DNA of 64,000 bases from Thozetella sp. PMI_491 (GCA_021432635.1 MU270054.1:522055-586054); one strand, 5' to 3'. Counted from the stretch's first letter, positions 1 through 12,906 are shown. Translations and numbers: made by a program. Notes: generated from the letters alone by a model not told the origin.

Positions 1-1
1 C

Positions 2-1598
2 GTGCCGGTCCTGAAGGATCCCCGAAACTCCAACGATATTGCACCCGGTTTCGAGTCTGCCCAGGCGGCCATCATCAAATTTGGCTCACCACTAGCGTGG
101 AGCTCATCTCGGAGGCAGGCGGTGGTGCTCACATGCTGCATCTCGGCGGTGTTCGCGTCATTTGCGTCTAGCTCATATGCCCCAGCCAAGGCCCAACTAG
201 TAGCCGAGTGGGGAGTAAGCCCCGTTGCGGCTCTGGTTGGCATCACCACCTTCACTACCGGATTCGCTCTAGCACCTATGGTCCTTGCCCCTATGTCAGA
301 AGTCTGGGGCAGGAAACCGCTCTTCATTTCGACTGGCCTTATCTTGGTCCTTTGCCAAATCTGGTGTGCCCTTACACGATCCTACGCCGGGTATGTCATC
401 TTTTGCAGGAGAAGAGCCCGGGGTATCGGCTTGCTGACGGAGACGATCGAAATATAGGATGCTCGTTGCTCGTTTCTTCGCGGGTGTAGGGAGCTCTACG
501 TACTCGTCGATGGTCGGAGGTGTGATATCCGATATCTACGGACCTACGGAGCGCAATACACCGATGTCTCTCTTCTCTGGAGCTGCGCTCTTTGGTATAG
601 GCCTGGGCCCTTTAGTTAGCGGCTTCATCGCCGAATATTCGACATGGCGGTGGATATTTTGGCTCCAAGTCATAGCAAACTTAATCATTGTGCTACTCTT
701 CGTCGTCTTTGTTCAGGAGACACGAGAGTCAGTTCTGCTGCAACAGAAAGCCAAGTACCTAGCCAAGTTGTACAAGGAATGGGAGCAAGACGGGCGGTTC
801 GAGTTCCGAATCTATCCAGCCCAAGGCTCGGACACACCAAGGATTGCGCGTGGGATCCGTTGGAAGGTCCCCGAAGATGAGGTGAGCGGGCCGCTGCTCA
901 GAATGATCAGCATATCCGCCCTACGTCCTTTCCAGCTGCTTTTTGGCGAACCGGTGGTGTTTTTCTTTTCCGTCTGGGCCGCTTTTAGCTGGTCAATCTT
1001 GTACCTTGGCCTGGCGGCAATTCCACTGGTCTACATGGACATTTACGGCTTTAGCCTTGCCAATACTAACGCAACTTTCACGTCATCCTGTGTTGGTGCC
1101 GTACTCAGCACGGTCATTAGCGTCTACCAAGACGTTTGGCTGGACCGCCGAGGGATCATCCATCACAAGCTGAAGCTCCCGCTCGATAGCCCCGAGCGTA
1201 GGCTCTATTTCAGCTGCCTGGAAGCTATTTTACTTCCGGTTGGCCTCTTCCTCTTCGGCTGGACTGCTCAGCCGACGATGCATTGGGTGCTGCCGTCTAT
1301 TGCTGTCGGCATCTCTACCATGGGCATTTTTTCGGTGTACCTTGCAGTCTTCAACTACCTCGCTGATACCTATCGCTCATACGCCAGTTCTGCGCTAGCG
1401 GCCCAGAGCTTCTGTCGCAACATCGTTGGCGGCTTTTTTCCTCTTATAACTACGCGGATGTACGGAAAGCTAGGCTTGGGTCCTGGGTCAAGTCTTCTAG
1501 GCGCCTGCGGCTTGGCTCTCACGGCCGGACCATGGATTTTGGTTGCGTTTGGCCCGAGCATCAGAGCTAGGAGCAAATTTGCCACCAAGCTACAGTGA
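2..1598 (+). CDS. MFS drug:H+ antiporter (DHA1-type), 5' end cut by window
   Basis: Exons 2-390 and 458-1598; at least 509 residues. The first codon in the window is GTG inside the gene, so the true start lies upstream. The 67-bp intron (391-457) has GTATGT, a CTGAC branch site and TAG, and joins ...RSYAG to MLVARFFAGVG, restoring a continuous MFS helix. Visible family marks are the pre-TM1 segment PLAWSSSRRQ, the loop 2-3 motif SEVWGRKP near residue 100, the helix-5 motif GPLVSGFIAEYSTWRWIFW, and a long cytosolic central loop beginning QETRES. These are typical of fungal plasma-membrane exporters of small toxic molecules (TPO1/FLU1-like). Substrate cannot be inferred. The next gene is convergent, about 200 bp away. 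Confidence 0.9.
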
Positions 1599-1792
1599 GA
1601 TGGTCACTTCAAAGCCACACAGAGTGTGTGTAGTCATATTCCTCTCAACAATAGACAAGGAGTGTCTCTTGGTTTTTACTAAAACTACCACCAAAAAAGT
1701 TTCCGTATCAATGGTCTGGCTATTTTATTGTTGGTTCTCAACGGTTCGGTCTTGTTCACATCCAAAGGTCTCTACCACAATCCAATAGCCCC

Positions 1793-2986
1793 TTACCCGC
1801 CAGTGACACTACCAGCTCCGGGGCCGCCGAGATAGGCGTAACTTTCCCAGTCCGACGGGACGCTATGGGCGACGGGTGCCACAAAATTCACGTGGTTATA
1901 CATGGTCGAATCAGAGTCAGTAAAGTTGCCCTTGAAGCTCATAGTGGCTTTGTTGGTATCCATGTAGTTTAAGTTGTGCATGTAGGCAGCGTGGCCCTTT
2001 CCAGTCTCTGCGAACCGGCCGCTGCCCATATCAGTGGTGGGTAGTGAACCATCCGCCTGATAGACCGCACCATAGTAGTAGATGATGTCAGACTCGTTGG
2101 CGAGGGTGATGCTGTTGATATCATTCATGAACAGCTTTGCGGGGTAATACCCAATCGCCTTGCTGTTGACGTAGAGCCACCAGTTGCCTTTGTAGAGCCA
2201 GTAAAAGAGCCAAAGTTCGTTTTGCACGCCACCTTCGACGCTGACATCGTAAACAGTGCCCGGGAAGACCGTGGCGTCGTACTGCACCCAGCCTGCAACA
2301 TCCTGGTTCCAGCCTCCTATGTTGTCACCGATTGCCGAGTAGCCGTTGGTAGTGTAGTAGGTGAACAGATGCGGCTGCGACTTCTGGTTTGGGTAGTGGA
2401 TCCACCCAACTTCTAGCGTTTGTCCACCGTTCACGTCGGATCTGGTAATGGCTTGCTGCATAAGGGAGTAGTCGTTGTTATTGCTCACATATGGCCTGTA
2501 GAGGCTGAAGTAGGCATTGCCGCCATGGTTTGGTATGGTCTGGTTCGCGGTGACGTACCAGGATCTACCGCCCAACACCTTGTCTCTCTTTGATTGGGAA
2601 CCGGCGGACTCTATGTAAGGCGCGCGCTTCTCGACCACGGTGTTGAGGTAGTCCAGGTTTGCCCGAGGGATAGGGACGGTTCCTGGCGGGCCAAGCTCGA
2701 CGCCTCGCTTCTCCAACTCGGCCAGCGGTGCATTACCGCTGCCCCTCTTCACCAAGTGATCTATGGATGGAGGGCTTGCAATTTCTCCCTGAGATTCTAG
2801 AGTAACCCAGTCGATGATATGATGGTCCGTTGTGGTAGTCTTCTTGACATTCCAATGAGACCTTTTGCGCATAGCATGCTCAGCATATTGGTTTTGGGGA
2901 CTGAACGCCGGAGAAGCGATAACTTCAACGATAAAAGCACGAAGTGATAACGTCAGCAGGAGCTTCTTCAAGGAAAGGGTAGCCAT
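1793..2986 (-). CDS. Secreted neprosin-type protein with multi-KR propeptide
   Basis: Single exon, 397 residues from the ATG at 2984-2986, chosen over the upstream in-frame ATG at 3112 because it places a signal peptide (LLLTLSLRAFIVEVIASPA) at the N-terminus. The propeptide has a neprosin activation-peptide signature (DHHIIDWVTLESQG) and then five Lys-Arg or Arg-Lys-Arg sites that Kex2-type convertases would cut. The C-terminal 220 residues are a Neprosin domain (PF03080/DUF239): EVGWIHYPN, HLFTYYTTNGY, GNWWLYVNSKAIGYYP. Neprosins are glutamic endopeptidases that cut after proline. One glutamate fits EVGW; the place where plants have WGGE appears here as YYGAVY, so the second catalytic Glu may be absent. 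A TATA-like element lies about 110 bp upstream. Confidence 0.85.
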   Translation of the reverse strand: MATLSLKKLLLTLSLRAFIVEVIASPAFSPQNQYAEHAMRKRSHWNVKKTTTTDHHIIDWVTLESQGEIASPPSIDHLVKRGSGNAPLAELEKRGVELGPPGTVPIPRANLDYLNTVVEKRAPYIESAGSQSKRDKVLGGRSWYVTANQTIPNHGGNAYFSLYRPYVSNNNDYSLMQQAITRSDVNGGQTLEVGWIHYPNQKSQPHLFTYYTTNGYSAIGDNIGGWNQDVAGWVQYDATVFPGTVYDVSVEGGVQNELWLFYWLYKGNWWLYVNSKAIGYYPAKLFMNDINSITLANESDIIYYYGAVYQADGSLPTTDMGSGRFAETGKGHAAYMHNLNYMDTNKATMSFKGNFTDSDSTMYNHVNFVAPVAHSVPSDWESYAYLGGPGAGSVTGG

Positions 2987-3094
2987 CGTGGTAACGACGG
3001 CAATGAGCGACTGGCAAGGTCGGCTGCTGTTACTAATTAGAAAAGATATGGCAGACGTGATGCTTGCCTTAGGGAAGTTGGGCACAGCCGTAGT

Positions 3095-3102
3095 CTTATA
3101 AA
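3095..3102 (-). promoter_or_regulatory. TATA box of the neprosin-type gene
   Basis: Minus-strand TTTATAAG lies about 110 bp before the ATG at 2986. The same spacing recurs at other secreted-protein genes in this window. Confidence 0.5.
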
Positions 3103-3112
3103 TGCTATACAA

Positions 3113-5623
3113 CCCTTCTTCCAGTCTCTATTCGATCATGAAGGACTTCGTTAGGACACTGTCAAAGCCCTCGCATCTCGCCGTGCGATAATAATGTAGC
3201 CTTCCATCTATCTAAATTTCGGGATTGCTGTGAAGGAATTCCATATTTCGGGAAGCCCGCGGTTTCCGGCTGCGACCCTAATACGTAGAATAGTAAGTCC
3301 TAGGTAGGTTGGTACCTAGGAATAGGATTGTTCCGGTGGGTTGCCAAGGCTGACTGAATGTGAGGCCACCCGACCGAGCATCCGCTCAAGCGAGGAGAAG
3401 AGCAAAAAGGCCCTATAGGACGTTAGGACATTATTGAGCGAATTGGGAACGATTGTTTATCATGCGATTTTCTAGGCCCTGTTGCTTATTAGGATCAATA
3501 CTGGAACAAAAGTTCTTCACGAACCCTAAATAGCGACTGATTTCTTACATCGGGATCCGCACGCTGCCTACCCAATTCGCGCCCCCGGACAAAGCCGGAT
3601 GTTAATAGTCTTAATCTAGCGAACCGCGATGCAGCTCCAAGACAGCAAAGAGGCATAGTAATCTCATTATGCAGCTGCCTGAAATTTAGCGTCGAATATA
3701 TAATTGAGATTTCTTTGTTTCCAAATCATCTCATTATTAAACAATACTCGCAATAGATGCGAAATATGAGTGGGAATCGAACACGAAGATAGTCGCGTTG
3801 CTAGATGGCACTGTTGCAACCTTTAGCGAGCCGGCTCCTTCGGCGATCGGAAGCTTATGGTAGTCTACCACGTGCATATAGGTGTCTCGGAACTCGCGCT
3901 TCGGAGGCCGGTTACACCGCCCCTATCCCACGCAGACCGATTCGTCTGTGCCGCACCATCGACCGGTTCACCTATCAGCCAATCTAATTGCTACCTCTGT
4001 TTAGTTCATTTCTTCTGTTGCCAACTATGGTGTATTAGACAAAGCTGTTAAACTGGCAGCAAGTCCAGCCTTGAAACCAAGCAAGCTGAGTTATAGATGC
4101 CACAGCATCGCCTTATATCTCGCAGCCAACTAGCCCTGTACCTGCTCTCGCTGGTTATATCAACAGTAGCCTTAGAAGTAGTTTACCCTCCTTTAGCAAC
4201 AACAAAAAGCCAAACCCCGACAATAAAGGCCATGCATTCTTAACTTTTATCGTAGAAGCTTCAAAGATCAAGGTTCTGTGTAGTGTTACGAATACTTCTT
4301 CTCCACCTTGAACCTTTTCCACAGCAAAAAAAAAATCTAACCCCCTTTTAACTACTGCACCAACTCTGATTGGCCGTAATGATGAGAAATCTCAATGCGG
4401 CTGGCTAGCACAAACACGCACACACAAAGCGATGGCCAAATTACCATGACGATGATCTAATACGCTCCACAAAACCTGAAATTAAACTAAGAGCTACCGG
4501 AGGCTGTTTAACCTTAGATATACAACCAGGATCTCGCATGACGAGGAAGGGATTCTGGGGCTTCTGGTTAGGCCTAGGAGGAATGGATGGTTAACTCTAT
4601 GACGCTTACGAACGATCTCGATGCGATCTAAGAAGGACAGGGGTAAAAAAGGATATTATAGGCGTAGATAAAGATCGCGCACTACTGCTAATGATAGTCT
4701 GAATTATAAGGGCTAGAAAGGAAAGATCCATATTTTTACATTGTACAACACTGGCTTCCCTAATGCCCCAGCGATCCTGCCCACCACACTCCTTCTCAGT
4801 AGTATATACATTTCCCCGTCATCGTTATTACTGTAATGCCTTACACGACTATTGTCGCGACTCTACGATACGTAGAATAGGCTGGAATACGGAATATTGC
4901 AACAGTACTCACCTGTGTGATGCTATGACCCTGAAACAGTATTGAAGGGTGGATGGCTCACATGCGATCTTCCACCCTGGGCATTCTTCGACGGCCTAGG
5001 CCTTGGTGCCCCGTTGGACCTGCGAGTGTGGTGGCTCGCCGCGCGTCCTGCTGGTGAGATTATATGTGCCGAGGGTGCCGGGACGTACAACAACGACCCT
5101 GCCGATAGGTAATGCCCCCTGCCAAGACGTAACGCCCGATGCGATTTAGCTTGACCAAGGTGGGGTCTTTCCCCGCAATAGGATCCAGCATGTTGCACCA
5201 GCCTTATCCGCATTGGATAGCCAAGTGGGCTATCGCCCAACCAGGGCGCCAGGAGCCTAAACGGTAGTCGCGGCCGCCTGGCGCCGCTATTGATTTGGCC
5301 CTGGTAACGGAGATTAATTTTCCCCAGCGGGCGAGCCCAAAACGGGCCTTCCCATGCTCGTTTTACCTGTATTTCCCAGCTTGGAATAAGCATCCCAGGC
5401 TCGATATAGGACCACCCCGGCCGCAGGAATCTGTTGCGCAAATTAGAAAATGAGATGGCAACCTCCTTCATTATCAATGTCTTCGTATAAAAGCGGTAAC
5501 CCACAAACTCAAGATGCATAGGCCCTCTCTCGTTGCCATACGATCAGAGCGGCGATCGACAATCCGTGCCCTAGTCGGTCTTTCTCGAGGCTTGCTGTCC
5601 TTACTACTTCTCAGCTGCTAATC
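3113..5623. other. Gene-free intergenic stretch, A/T-rich with a GC patch
   Basis: No supported gene. On the minus strand around 3750-3800 there is a B-box-like GTTCGATTCCCAC followed by a plausible acceptor half, but no matching 5' half, so at most a tRNA fragment. A GC-rich patch at 4960-5420 carries an open minus-strand frame of 198 codons without recognisable domains; its Arg/Pro/Gly-rich composition looks like chance. It may belong to the promoter of the downstream gene. Confidence 0.4.
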
Positions 5624-6819
5624 ATGTTTGAGATCGGGACCAAGAGGCTCGTGGTTAGCTTGCTGGTGTCTTTAGTGTCCGCGGCACCACCCGGTCAGAA
5701 GGACAAGAGAGTTACCATTAACACCAGCGTCGTGAACCTAGGATTGGCGACCTCAACCTTGCCCAACATCTACCGAGACGGAGGCGGGGGAGGAGACGTG
5801 AACGGCCTCCACTGGATGTGGTTTTCCGATGGCATCTACACCAAGGACGGCAGAGTCCCTGCGGACGATCTGAGCAACTGGGCCAACTTCACCTCCAACT
5901 CGATCGCGGCATCGGGATACCAGGGCAAGGCTATCAACCAGCTCACCGATTTCGGTGACACCACCAAGGGGCCAAGGCAGCAGATTCCCTATTACTACAA
6001 TGCCGGCGAGAGCGATAGTGTCACGGGAATCTGGCCCAATCAGAATTGGGTCACCCTGTGCGATGGGGGCTGCGCTTTAAGCTACCCCATCGTTGTCAAC
6101 CGCACAGCCATCTCTGCCGGGGTAGAAGCCGACTTGTATAACACCCCCGTGCACATCGAAATCGGAGCCTTCGGTCCCATCGCCACACGCCCCGTGCAGG
6201 CCCTCTTTAGGGTGGGCGAACCGCTCTACGGTTCTTTCTCGGCTTTCCTCGGCGTCGATGGCTACATATACGCCTTTGCGAAGATCACCAACACGCAGAC
6301 CAGCAACGGTCTAAAGCTAGCGCGGGTGCCGAATGGCCAGCAGAACGACCGCTCGCAGTACCGGTACTGGAACGGCAACGCCTGGAGCGCCACCATGCCG
6401 GCCTACGATGACGGCGGCGCTGCCAATGTCTTCAAGTACAGCACGACCTTCTTCGGCAACGGACCGTACGGTCCGGGTACCGGCGAGGTTTTTTACAGCC
6501 CGGCATACGGCTGTTACCTCCTTCTTTTCATGGGTGACGATTCGGCCGTCAACCCCAACGGCAAGTACGAGTTTCGCGAGCTTTGGAGCTAGAAGTCTAA
6601 CGCTGCGTAGTGTATCTCTCTTACAGCAGTTCTCTCTTCAGCGGGTGGTCCACGCCTGTTTTGATATACACCACGCCAACATTCTCCGGCGGCTACAACT
6701 ACGCTTTCCATGCATACCCCAACTACGATTCCACCGGTCGCGTTATCCCTATTTCGTGGTCCCAATATGCCCCGTCCGCGACATACGAGATTGGCATGGC
6801 TAACATCACGTTTTCATGA
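5624..6819 (+). CDS. Secreted DUF4185-like (beta-propeller type) protein
   Basis: Preferred model is exons 5624-6533 and 6611-6819, 372 residues. The 77-bp intron has GTGACG, a TCTAAC branch site and TAG; it keeps phase and joins the strand LLLFM directly to VYLSYSSSLFSGW. An alternative donor at 6565 with an acceptor at 6626 also keeps phase but loses the VYLSYS motif. A signal peptide (LVVSLLVSLVSAA) is followed by a KDKR site. Repeated blades such as HWMWFSDGIY, ALFRVGEPLYG, GEVFYSPAYGCYLLLFM and SGWSTP resemble the DUF4185 / glycosidase-like propeller family of fungal extracellular proteins. The enzymatic role is unproven. Confidence 0.65.
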
Positions 6820-8861
6820 GGCAACGTTTGATTAAAAGAAAGTCCTGCGCTTGACCATTTTTTATTTTGGTGGTTTTCAAAATACCTATCTATGCAGTGG
6901 AGAATAAAGGAACATAGGAAGTATAGCGCAAAGAGCTTCTTAGTAGATCTATTAAGGTCTATATTCACATCTGACTAATGACTTATCTAAATAATAGAAC
7001 TAATCTAAATCTATTAAAGTATTATAATGTGCCGCTTCGTCCTTTGGTGTTCGGTGGTAAGGGGCCAGCACCAAGGATCTTGCCTTTATACAGCTTAACT
7101 TCTGTTACAAAACAATTATGCATAGGATAGACGACATGCTCTTATTCCGTCAGGTGCAGAGATATGCAATTCGGAATGTGTAGCACGAGTGGGCAAGCAC
7201 ATAGCTACGAAAATACGGGATAACAAGATAGTAACTAAGATAAAAGGGTAATATGTGATATAATAATTTTAGTTACTCTTGTTCAATTACAAAATCTAAA
7301 TAGTCATCAAGATTTGCCTAGTAACGCATAAACTATATAATGACTTATTAAAACTCACATACAGATAACAATAATTGAAGTTAAACGAAAAACGCTACAT
7401 TATTACATATTTGCAAATTCATCAAGAATTTTAATAACATGTCCTAGACAATATTGTGTTATCATTACCTTGTCAGAACTTTTTGTACCTGTATAGATTC
7501 GGTACATGCATACGGTAGCACTTGTGGGAGATACAGTCAGCGGCTTCCCAAGGCAGCTGTCGATTAACACCAAGGCACCGCAGTTGGTGTAGGTATGAAT
7601 GGCGTTAGTGGGGGCATAGTGTGGATGGTTGTGGAAGTGCGTCGCGCTAAGTTGCCCCGCAAGGAGACAGTCAGACTTAGGCAATTACAGGCCTGCTCGG
7701 TTATTGCAACGAGAAATTTAGAGTGGAGAAGCTGAACGCAGATTTCCACTTTCATATTTCAGACAATGGCGGTCGGTAGAGACGGTCGACAGGACTGAGG
7801 AGTTTGTGTGTTCAATGAGAGTGAAGGAACAAAATGGGGAAGTGAGACTTGTTAGGCCCAGCATAGCATCGTGAAACTGATGGCAGGCCGAAGCCAATAT
7901 AAGCCGGATAATCCCTCCTCATTAATCCTTCTAAATAACGACCGCCAGGCGTCAAGCACCCCGGCATAAGACAATGCGGTATGGCAGCCTAATAATGCTA
8001 TGCAAGGACCCTTGCTCTTCTTTTAGTAGCATCTGGTTAGCAGGATGGAGACTTGTAATTCATTGGCTGGGTGCATAGCAACGACTTGGCTCTCAACTGA
8101 ACTCTCAGCAGTTTCATTTACCTTATTTATCAAAAGCGTTCTCCACAACACCTTCGCTCTCAACCAAAGTCGACTAGGATGCTTCTCGAAAGTGGGAAGA
8201 TGCGTGTCTTGGCCATATTTTCCCATGTAGGTCTCGCCGCCTCCGGTCCTTGTGCTACCTTTGGTGTCGCCCTCTTCACCTCTGTGAACTGGGACAGTGC
8301 GAAATCAGCACAAATTTCGCTTTGCCCAACTGAGTGATTGCGAGCCGAATGGATGCGCTCGGAGGGTCCCTGATGCCCTAGATGCAATTTTTCAAGCCTT
8401 CGCCACGCGGGGCCGCGTTTGCCCAATTGACAATGAGGCCCTAAACCATACGGAGATAGTTGATTTGTTTCAGGTGGCAATTGTTGCGTTACTATCTCCG
8501 CTGACTTCATGTTGCTCCGTTGTGCTAGAAACGAGGCCGAGAAAGACCTTTCCACGGGGAATCTGACTGCCTTAGTGTATTGAATCACGTTGTGAATTTT
8601 GCAGCCCAGCAGGCTTTAGGCAGCGAAGTGATTTATGAATGCACATGTTGCATTTTACATATATTAAACGCGTATTAGAGCTCACTGAGGTCTAGCAGTC
8701 TAGCAGCTTTACTAGTGCTCGTTAGGTCGATGAAGCTTCCCAGGTTTCTTGGTGATCTGAAGTCTAAAGCCGATGGCTACTTATACACACGAAATGTGTA
8801 CATGAACGCCCGTACAGCCATCGCTCACTTCCGCAGGGCACGGTGGCCCGAATTGTCTGGA
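6820..8861. other. Intergenic, mostly A/T-rich
   Basis: No gene supported. 6830-7400 is strongly A/T-rich. Around 8020-8590 both strands are open for up to 142 codons, but I see no family motif or signal peptide, so I treat these as chance frames or a very old relic. Confidence 0.4.
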
Positions 8862-10603
8862 TTAAGTCCCGTTCCCAAGTACTTCGACCCCAAGATCCTC
8901 GGATACCACCCTACAAGATCTCGAGTCCTTTGGATGGAAGGCGGTAAAGTAATCCACGTAAGTCATATCCTTGGGTCCAATATCGACCGGCTTTAGTTTC
9001 TCGAACCGCCGAAATAGAGTTCCAATTGTAACATACAGCTCACACATAGCTAAGTTCTGGCCGATGCAGGAGCGCGAGCCACGGGAAAAACTTACGAGGC
9101 ACTTCTCGCGTGTACGGACTGTGGCGGGGTCCATCCATCTCATAGGATCGAATATGTCTGGGAGCGGGAACGCGTCTGGGTCTCGGTGCATCATCCATGA
9201 GCTCATGGACACGACAGTCTAGCAAAGCAGGTACGTATTAGAAGGGATAAGGGCATGTTGTCGTGCACTTAAGGACGGCGAGCTTACGCCACTCGGTACA
9301 AAATAACCATTGAACACCGCGCCGCCTTCTGGAGTTACGCGAGGCAGCCTGCTGATAACCCCGTACGACAGCCTGCCACTGTAAGCAAAGCCCGTAAATA
9401 GCCCCTCCACGATCTCGTATGCGTACCTCTGCCCTTCCCTTACGACCCCGGTAAGATAGGGTAGTTTCTCCAAGGTAGCATAGTCGAGTTCCGCATTCGG
9501 ATTTGGAAAGGCTTGTCGTAGTTCCTTAGTCAGGGCTTCGTAGATGAGACGATTGGTTATGACATGATACACGGACATCTCCATTGCGTTTCCAGTTGTG
9601 TCGGCAGCAGCAGTGCAGAAGCTGAGAGCCTCGGCCGACAGAGCCTCGAGCGTCGGGGGAATAGGCGGTACCTTATCGTCTGCAGTTGGGTCGAGAAGTT
9701 CGTGGAAGATGGTGCGTCGTTTAGGCTTGATGCCCGCGGCGAAGCTTTTCTGTACTTTGGCGACGTATTCCCTCGTCCTCTAGGGCAGCTATGTTAGGAT
9801 CGAACCGATACAGCTTGATGAAATGCCCATAAATATGTTAGAGATCTACTGACCACAATACAATCTAACCACCCATCCATAGCGGAGCTCATCTTCCGGG
9901 CCAAGTTCTCAGGGATTGCCTGCATCGGTTTCAGAAGAATCGGAAACTGCTGGAAGCTCCACCACATAACAGTTGTGTCTCTTACCGCCTCCGAGAACCA
10001 AGAATTGAAGTCGGGCGCATCCAGGTGCGCCCAACAGTCCGCGAAGGCATACTCAGTGATCACGTCGATGCTCACCGCACGTAACCCCGAGCGCAGATCA
10101 ACAGGACTCCCAGCAGACAAACAGTTTTGCATACGGTGGCACAACTTGCCTGCCTTTTCCTGAACGATATCCTCTAGCTCCAGCACGGCGCGGCGCGAGA
10201 AGAAGTGGTTTAGTGGAGCGCGGCGACGGCGGTGCTCGTCGTTACTAATGGCAGTGAACATGGCCGCAACACCTAAAGTGGAGTAGAAGACTGGGTCTTT
10301 GTAGAAATTTCCTCCCACGCTGTAGACCTTATCGTAGTTGTCTGGGTCGGAAAGGTGAATCTCGTTAGGCGCAATGCGCACCACGGGGCCGTAACGAGCA
10401 TGCAGTTCGTCAATCTTGCGGTAAAAGTGGCCATCCTGAGGCACGTTCCAGTACCAGATGTACATGCGTGTTACGGCAGGAATAAAAGGTCCCGGTATCC
10501 TGGCCAGTGGATGGAAGAACCGTCGGTAGACCATGATCCAGACCGCCCACAAGACCAGCGCCTCAGCTGGATAGAGGGCCCACTCAACCTGCATTTCGAG
10601 CAT
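8862..10603 (-). CDS. Cytochrome P450 monooxygenase
   Basis: Exons 10603-9854, 9779-9288 and 9218-8862; 532 residues. Both introns (9780-9853 and 9219-9287) are phase 0 with GTCAGT/TAG and GTAAGC/TAG ends. An N-terminal membrane anchor (LVLWAVWIMVY) is followed by the hinge RIPGPF. The I-helix oxygen-binding motif AAADTT is near residue 307, the K-helix ExxR (EGQR) at 365-368, FDPMRWMDP before the heme loop, and the heme ligand Cys465 in FSRGSRSCIG. All key residues are present. The N-terminal third (GGNFYKDPVFYSTLG, EHRRRRAPLNHFFS) resembles trichodiene-oxygenase-like fungal P450s. It would sit on the ER membrane. No terpene cyclase or other biosynthetic gene is next to it, so the substrate is unknown. 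Confidence 0.93.
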
Positions 10604-12906
10604 GGGAATGGAGAAACGGAGGAAGCCAAATAGCTATCGTTTTTTTCCCTTCGCGTATCCTATAGACCAAATTTTGAGCTAAGGTAGATTGTTGAGAAGC
10701 AGTGAGGGATGACGGGGGAGGTGGGGTCTCGCTGTAGGAGCCGTGGCCGCTAGAGGTCGCGGAAGTTGTGGCACCACCACTTTTAAATGTACCCGGGCTG
10801 GTAACCGTAGACGTACAGACGCAAAGTGGGCTTTTGGACGTAACCCTTCCGATTGCTAACCCAATGGCCGACGATTCTAAAGTTTTTGGTGGTACAAGCT
10901 CTCAGTCGGACGCTATTGGAAGCGCTGCCAACTGGCTGAGCTTCCTATTGGCGGCGGCACACGCGTTGACGTATGCGAATGGCACGGCAGCTTTTTAGGG
11001 GGTGCTGTATATCTGCACTGAGAGGGTGGATATGCGGCTTACTGCATCTATCCCTGGCGGTATTTAGATGGATGGCCATTCGGCACGCGTAGCTTACTCA
11101 ATCCATCATCTTCTTTTCCAGCCCTCCATACAGCAGGGGGTCTAGGCCATTCTTCACGGAATGGTCTGCCGCGTGGCTTGCAGGATAGAACAGAGAAGGT
11201 GTGGACGGGCGTCCCCGACACGAACTGCCGAAATTCCCCACTACAGTGAATCGGTCTTATTGATGAGCAGTATCTATAACTTTGTACTGCGAGGTTTACC
11301 TCCTAAATATCGAGAATCTTCAAACTAACGAGTACTGATATGACACAGTCATATGCCTAAGACCTCACCATCCGTCGTAGTAAGGTCCATTTAAACATCA
11401 AGCATTAGAAACTTTATTCCATTGTTGCAAATCAAATCCAATTTGCTTTGCTCACTGCGAGCAAGAGACTTGGCCAAAGTTGTCCCTTGCTGCATCATCA
11501 CGAAAGGATAGTTGACAGAATGCAGAGTCCGGCCAGGTCCGAGATTGTCGTGGTGGAAGTGCAGCCGCTCGGTTCAGAGGTCTCCTGTCATAGTCTCGTA
11601 GATCCATGCCAATAATCAGACAAGTTACTTTTCAAATACAGCCCAGCTAAGAATTTGCAAGAGAGTACTATCACATTATCTGAGAATCAATTGACTGGAG
11701 ACATAGGAAGATAGACTGCCTTGCAGCGGACTTGCAGTCACCATGATTAAGGCTAGCGAACGAGGTATGATGAATTTATTGAACATCACAGTGCATAATA
11801 AAATAAAAAATCTAATCAAGCGTAAGCATTATATAAAACACAAAATGAAAAACGGCCCAGATTGCCTGTGGCCAAGTTGGAAACCCCTCCTCCCACAGTT
11901 CGAGCCACTTTGGCCCAGTCTAGTCCTACCAGTCACAGACCAAGCGTTGGTAACGACCTCAGCGCAGGTATATCCCTCTCCCACCGCTGCCTGACAAGGG
12001 CCGAAGGAGTGGAGCCAGGTCATGTATAGTATATTACTAAACCAGTATACACCTGACAGCTTGAGAGGTTGCCAGTTCGATACGAAGTAGTGGAGGCATT
12101 AGGAAAGTCTTGCCAAAATATGAAGATCGTATTAATTAATGATCCGACTACTAACTATATATCTTTATACTCTGTATTATATTGTTTTAAGGTAAATATT
12201 AGTAGGGCCTGTAGAGTAATATCTAGGATCAAAGACGCGTTTACGAGCGTAAGCTTCTTGAAGCAAAGGAGAGCTCCCGTTCTAGGGCTTTGTATGTACG
12301 AACGATTGGTCAGAATTTTGACCCTTACTAGGCCCCGCTGGGTGTTTGCCGAGTTTGAGAGAACCTGTCAGTGGAGATCAGCGGCTACAGTGGGAAGAGG
12401 ATTGGCACTGATTTAAATGCTAGCCCAGTGTATTGAAACTTCCTAACCTAGGATATTGAAGTATTTAAGTCCCAGACACCTATGTCGCTTGAGGCGCTTC
12501 ATGGGCGTTTCTCGGCGCTCCTGGCGGTGTGTGTGAGGTTTGATATGTGTCTTATTGCTATTCACGACTCTAGTAGGTAACTGTCTACGTCGAAATAAAG
12601 CTAACCGAAAATGAGAATCTGTTCTAAAAAGAAAAAAAAAGAAATCTTAAAAAAGAAATCTTAAAAAAGAAATCAGCATCAGACTCTACAAGCCCATGGC
12701 ATTGCTCTGGTCGGCGATTGTATAGTAAACTGACCGCCCTCTTTATATATATCGCTGTGGATTGCCGCTCTGGGAGAAAGGAGTTTATATCTGCATATTC
12801 AGATGGCGCATGTAAACAGAAGCACAGATATAGAAGATCCTGGGATCATATGTGTGACGATGACCACCCTAGTTAATCGCGACATAGAAAAGCCGTGAGG
12901 AACATA
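10604..12906. other. Intergenic, no gene recognised
   Basis: A short open frame at 10768-10998 ends in a hydrophobic segment (LSFLLAAAHALTYANGTAAF) that could be the tail of a lost surface protein. It has no ATG near its start and no support upstream. At 12625-12675 there is a short direct repeat of AAAGAAATCTTAA. The rest is unremarkable. Confidence 0.35.

Noticed and set aside
3750..3850. Possible minus-strand tRNA (GTTCGATTCCCAC B-box-like)
   Set aside because: The 3' half is tRNA-like but no matching acceptor 5' strand or D-arm is found.
4923..5519. Minus-strand open frame of 198 codons
   Set aside because: GC-rich patch, no family motif, no signal peptide, Arg/Gly/Pro-rich composition typical of a chance frame.
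8160..8588. 142-codon minus-strand frame with opposing plus-strand frame
   Set aside because: Both strands open, no motif; likely chance.
10768..10998. Short frame with hydrophobic C-terminus
   Set aside because: No ATG near its start, no upstream exon or signal peptide could be found.
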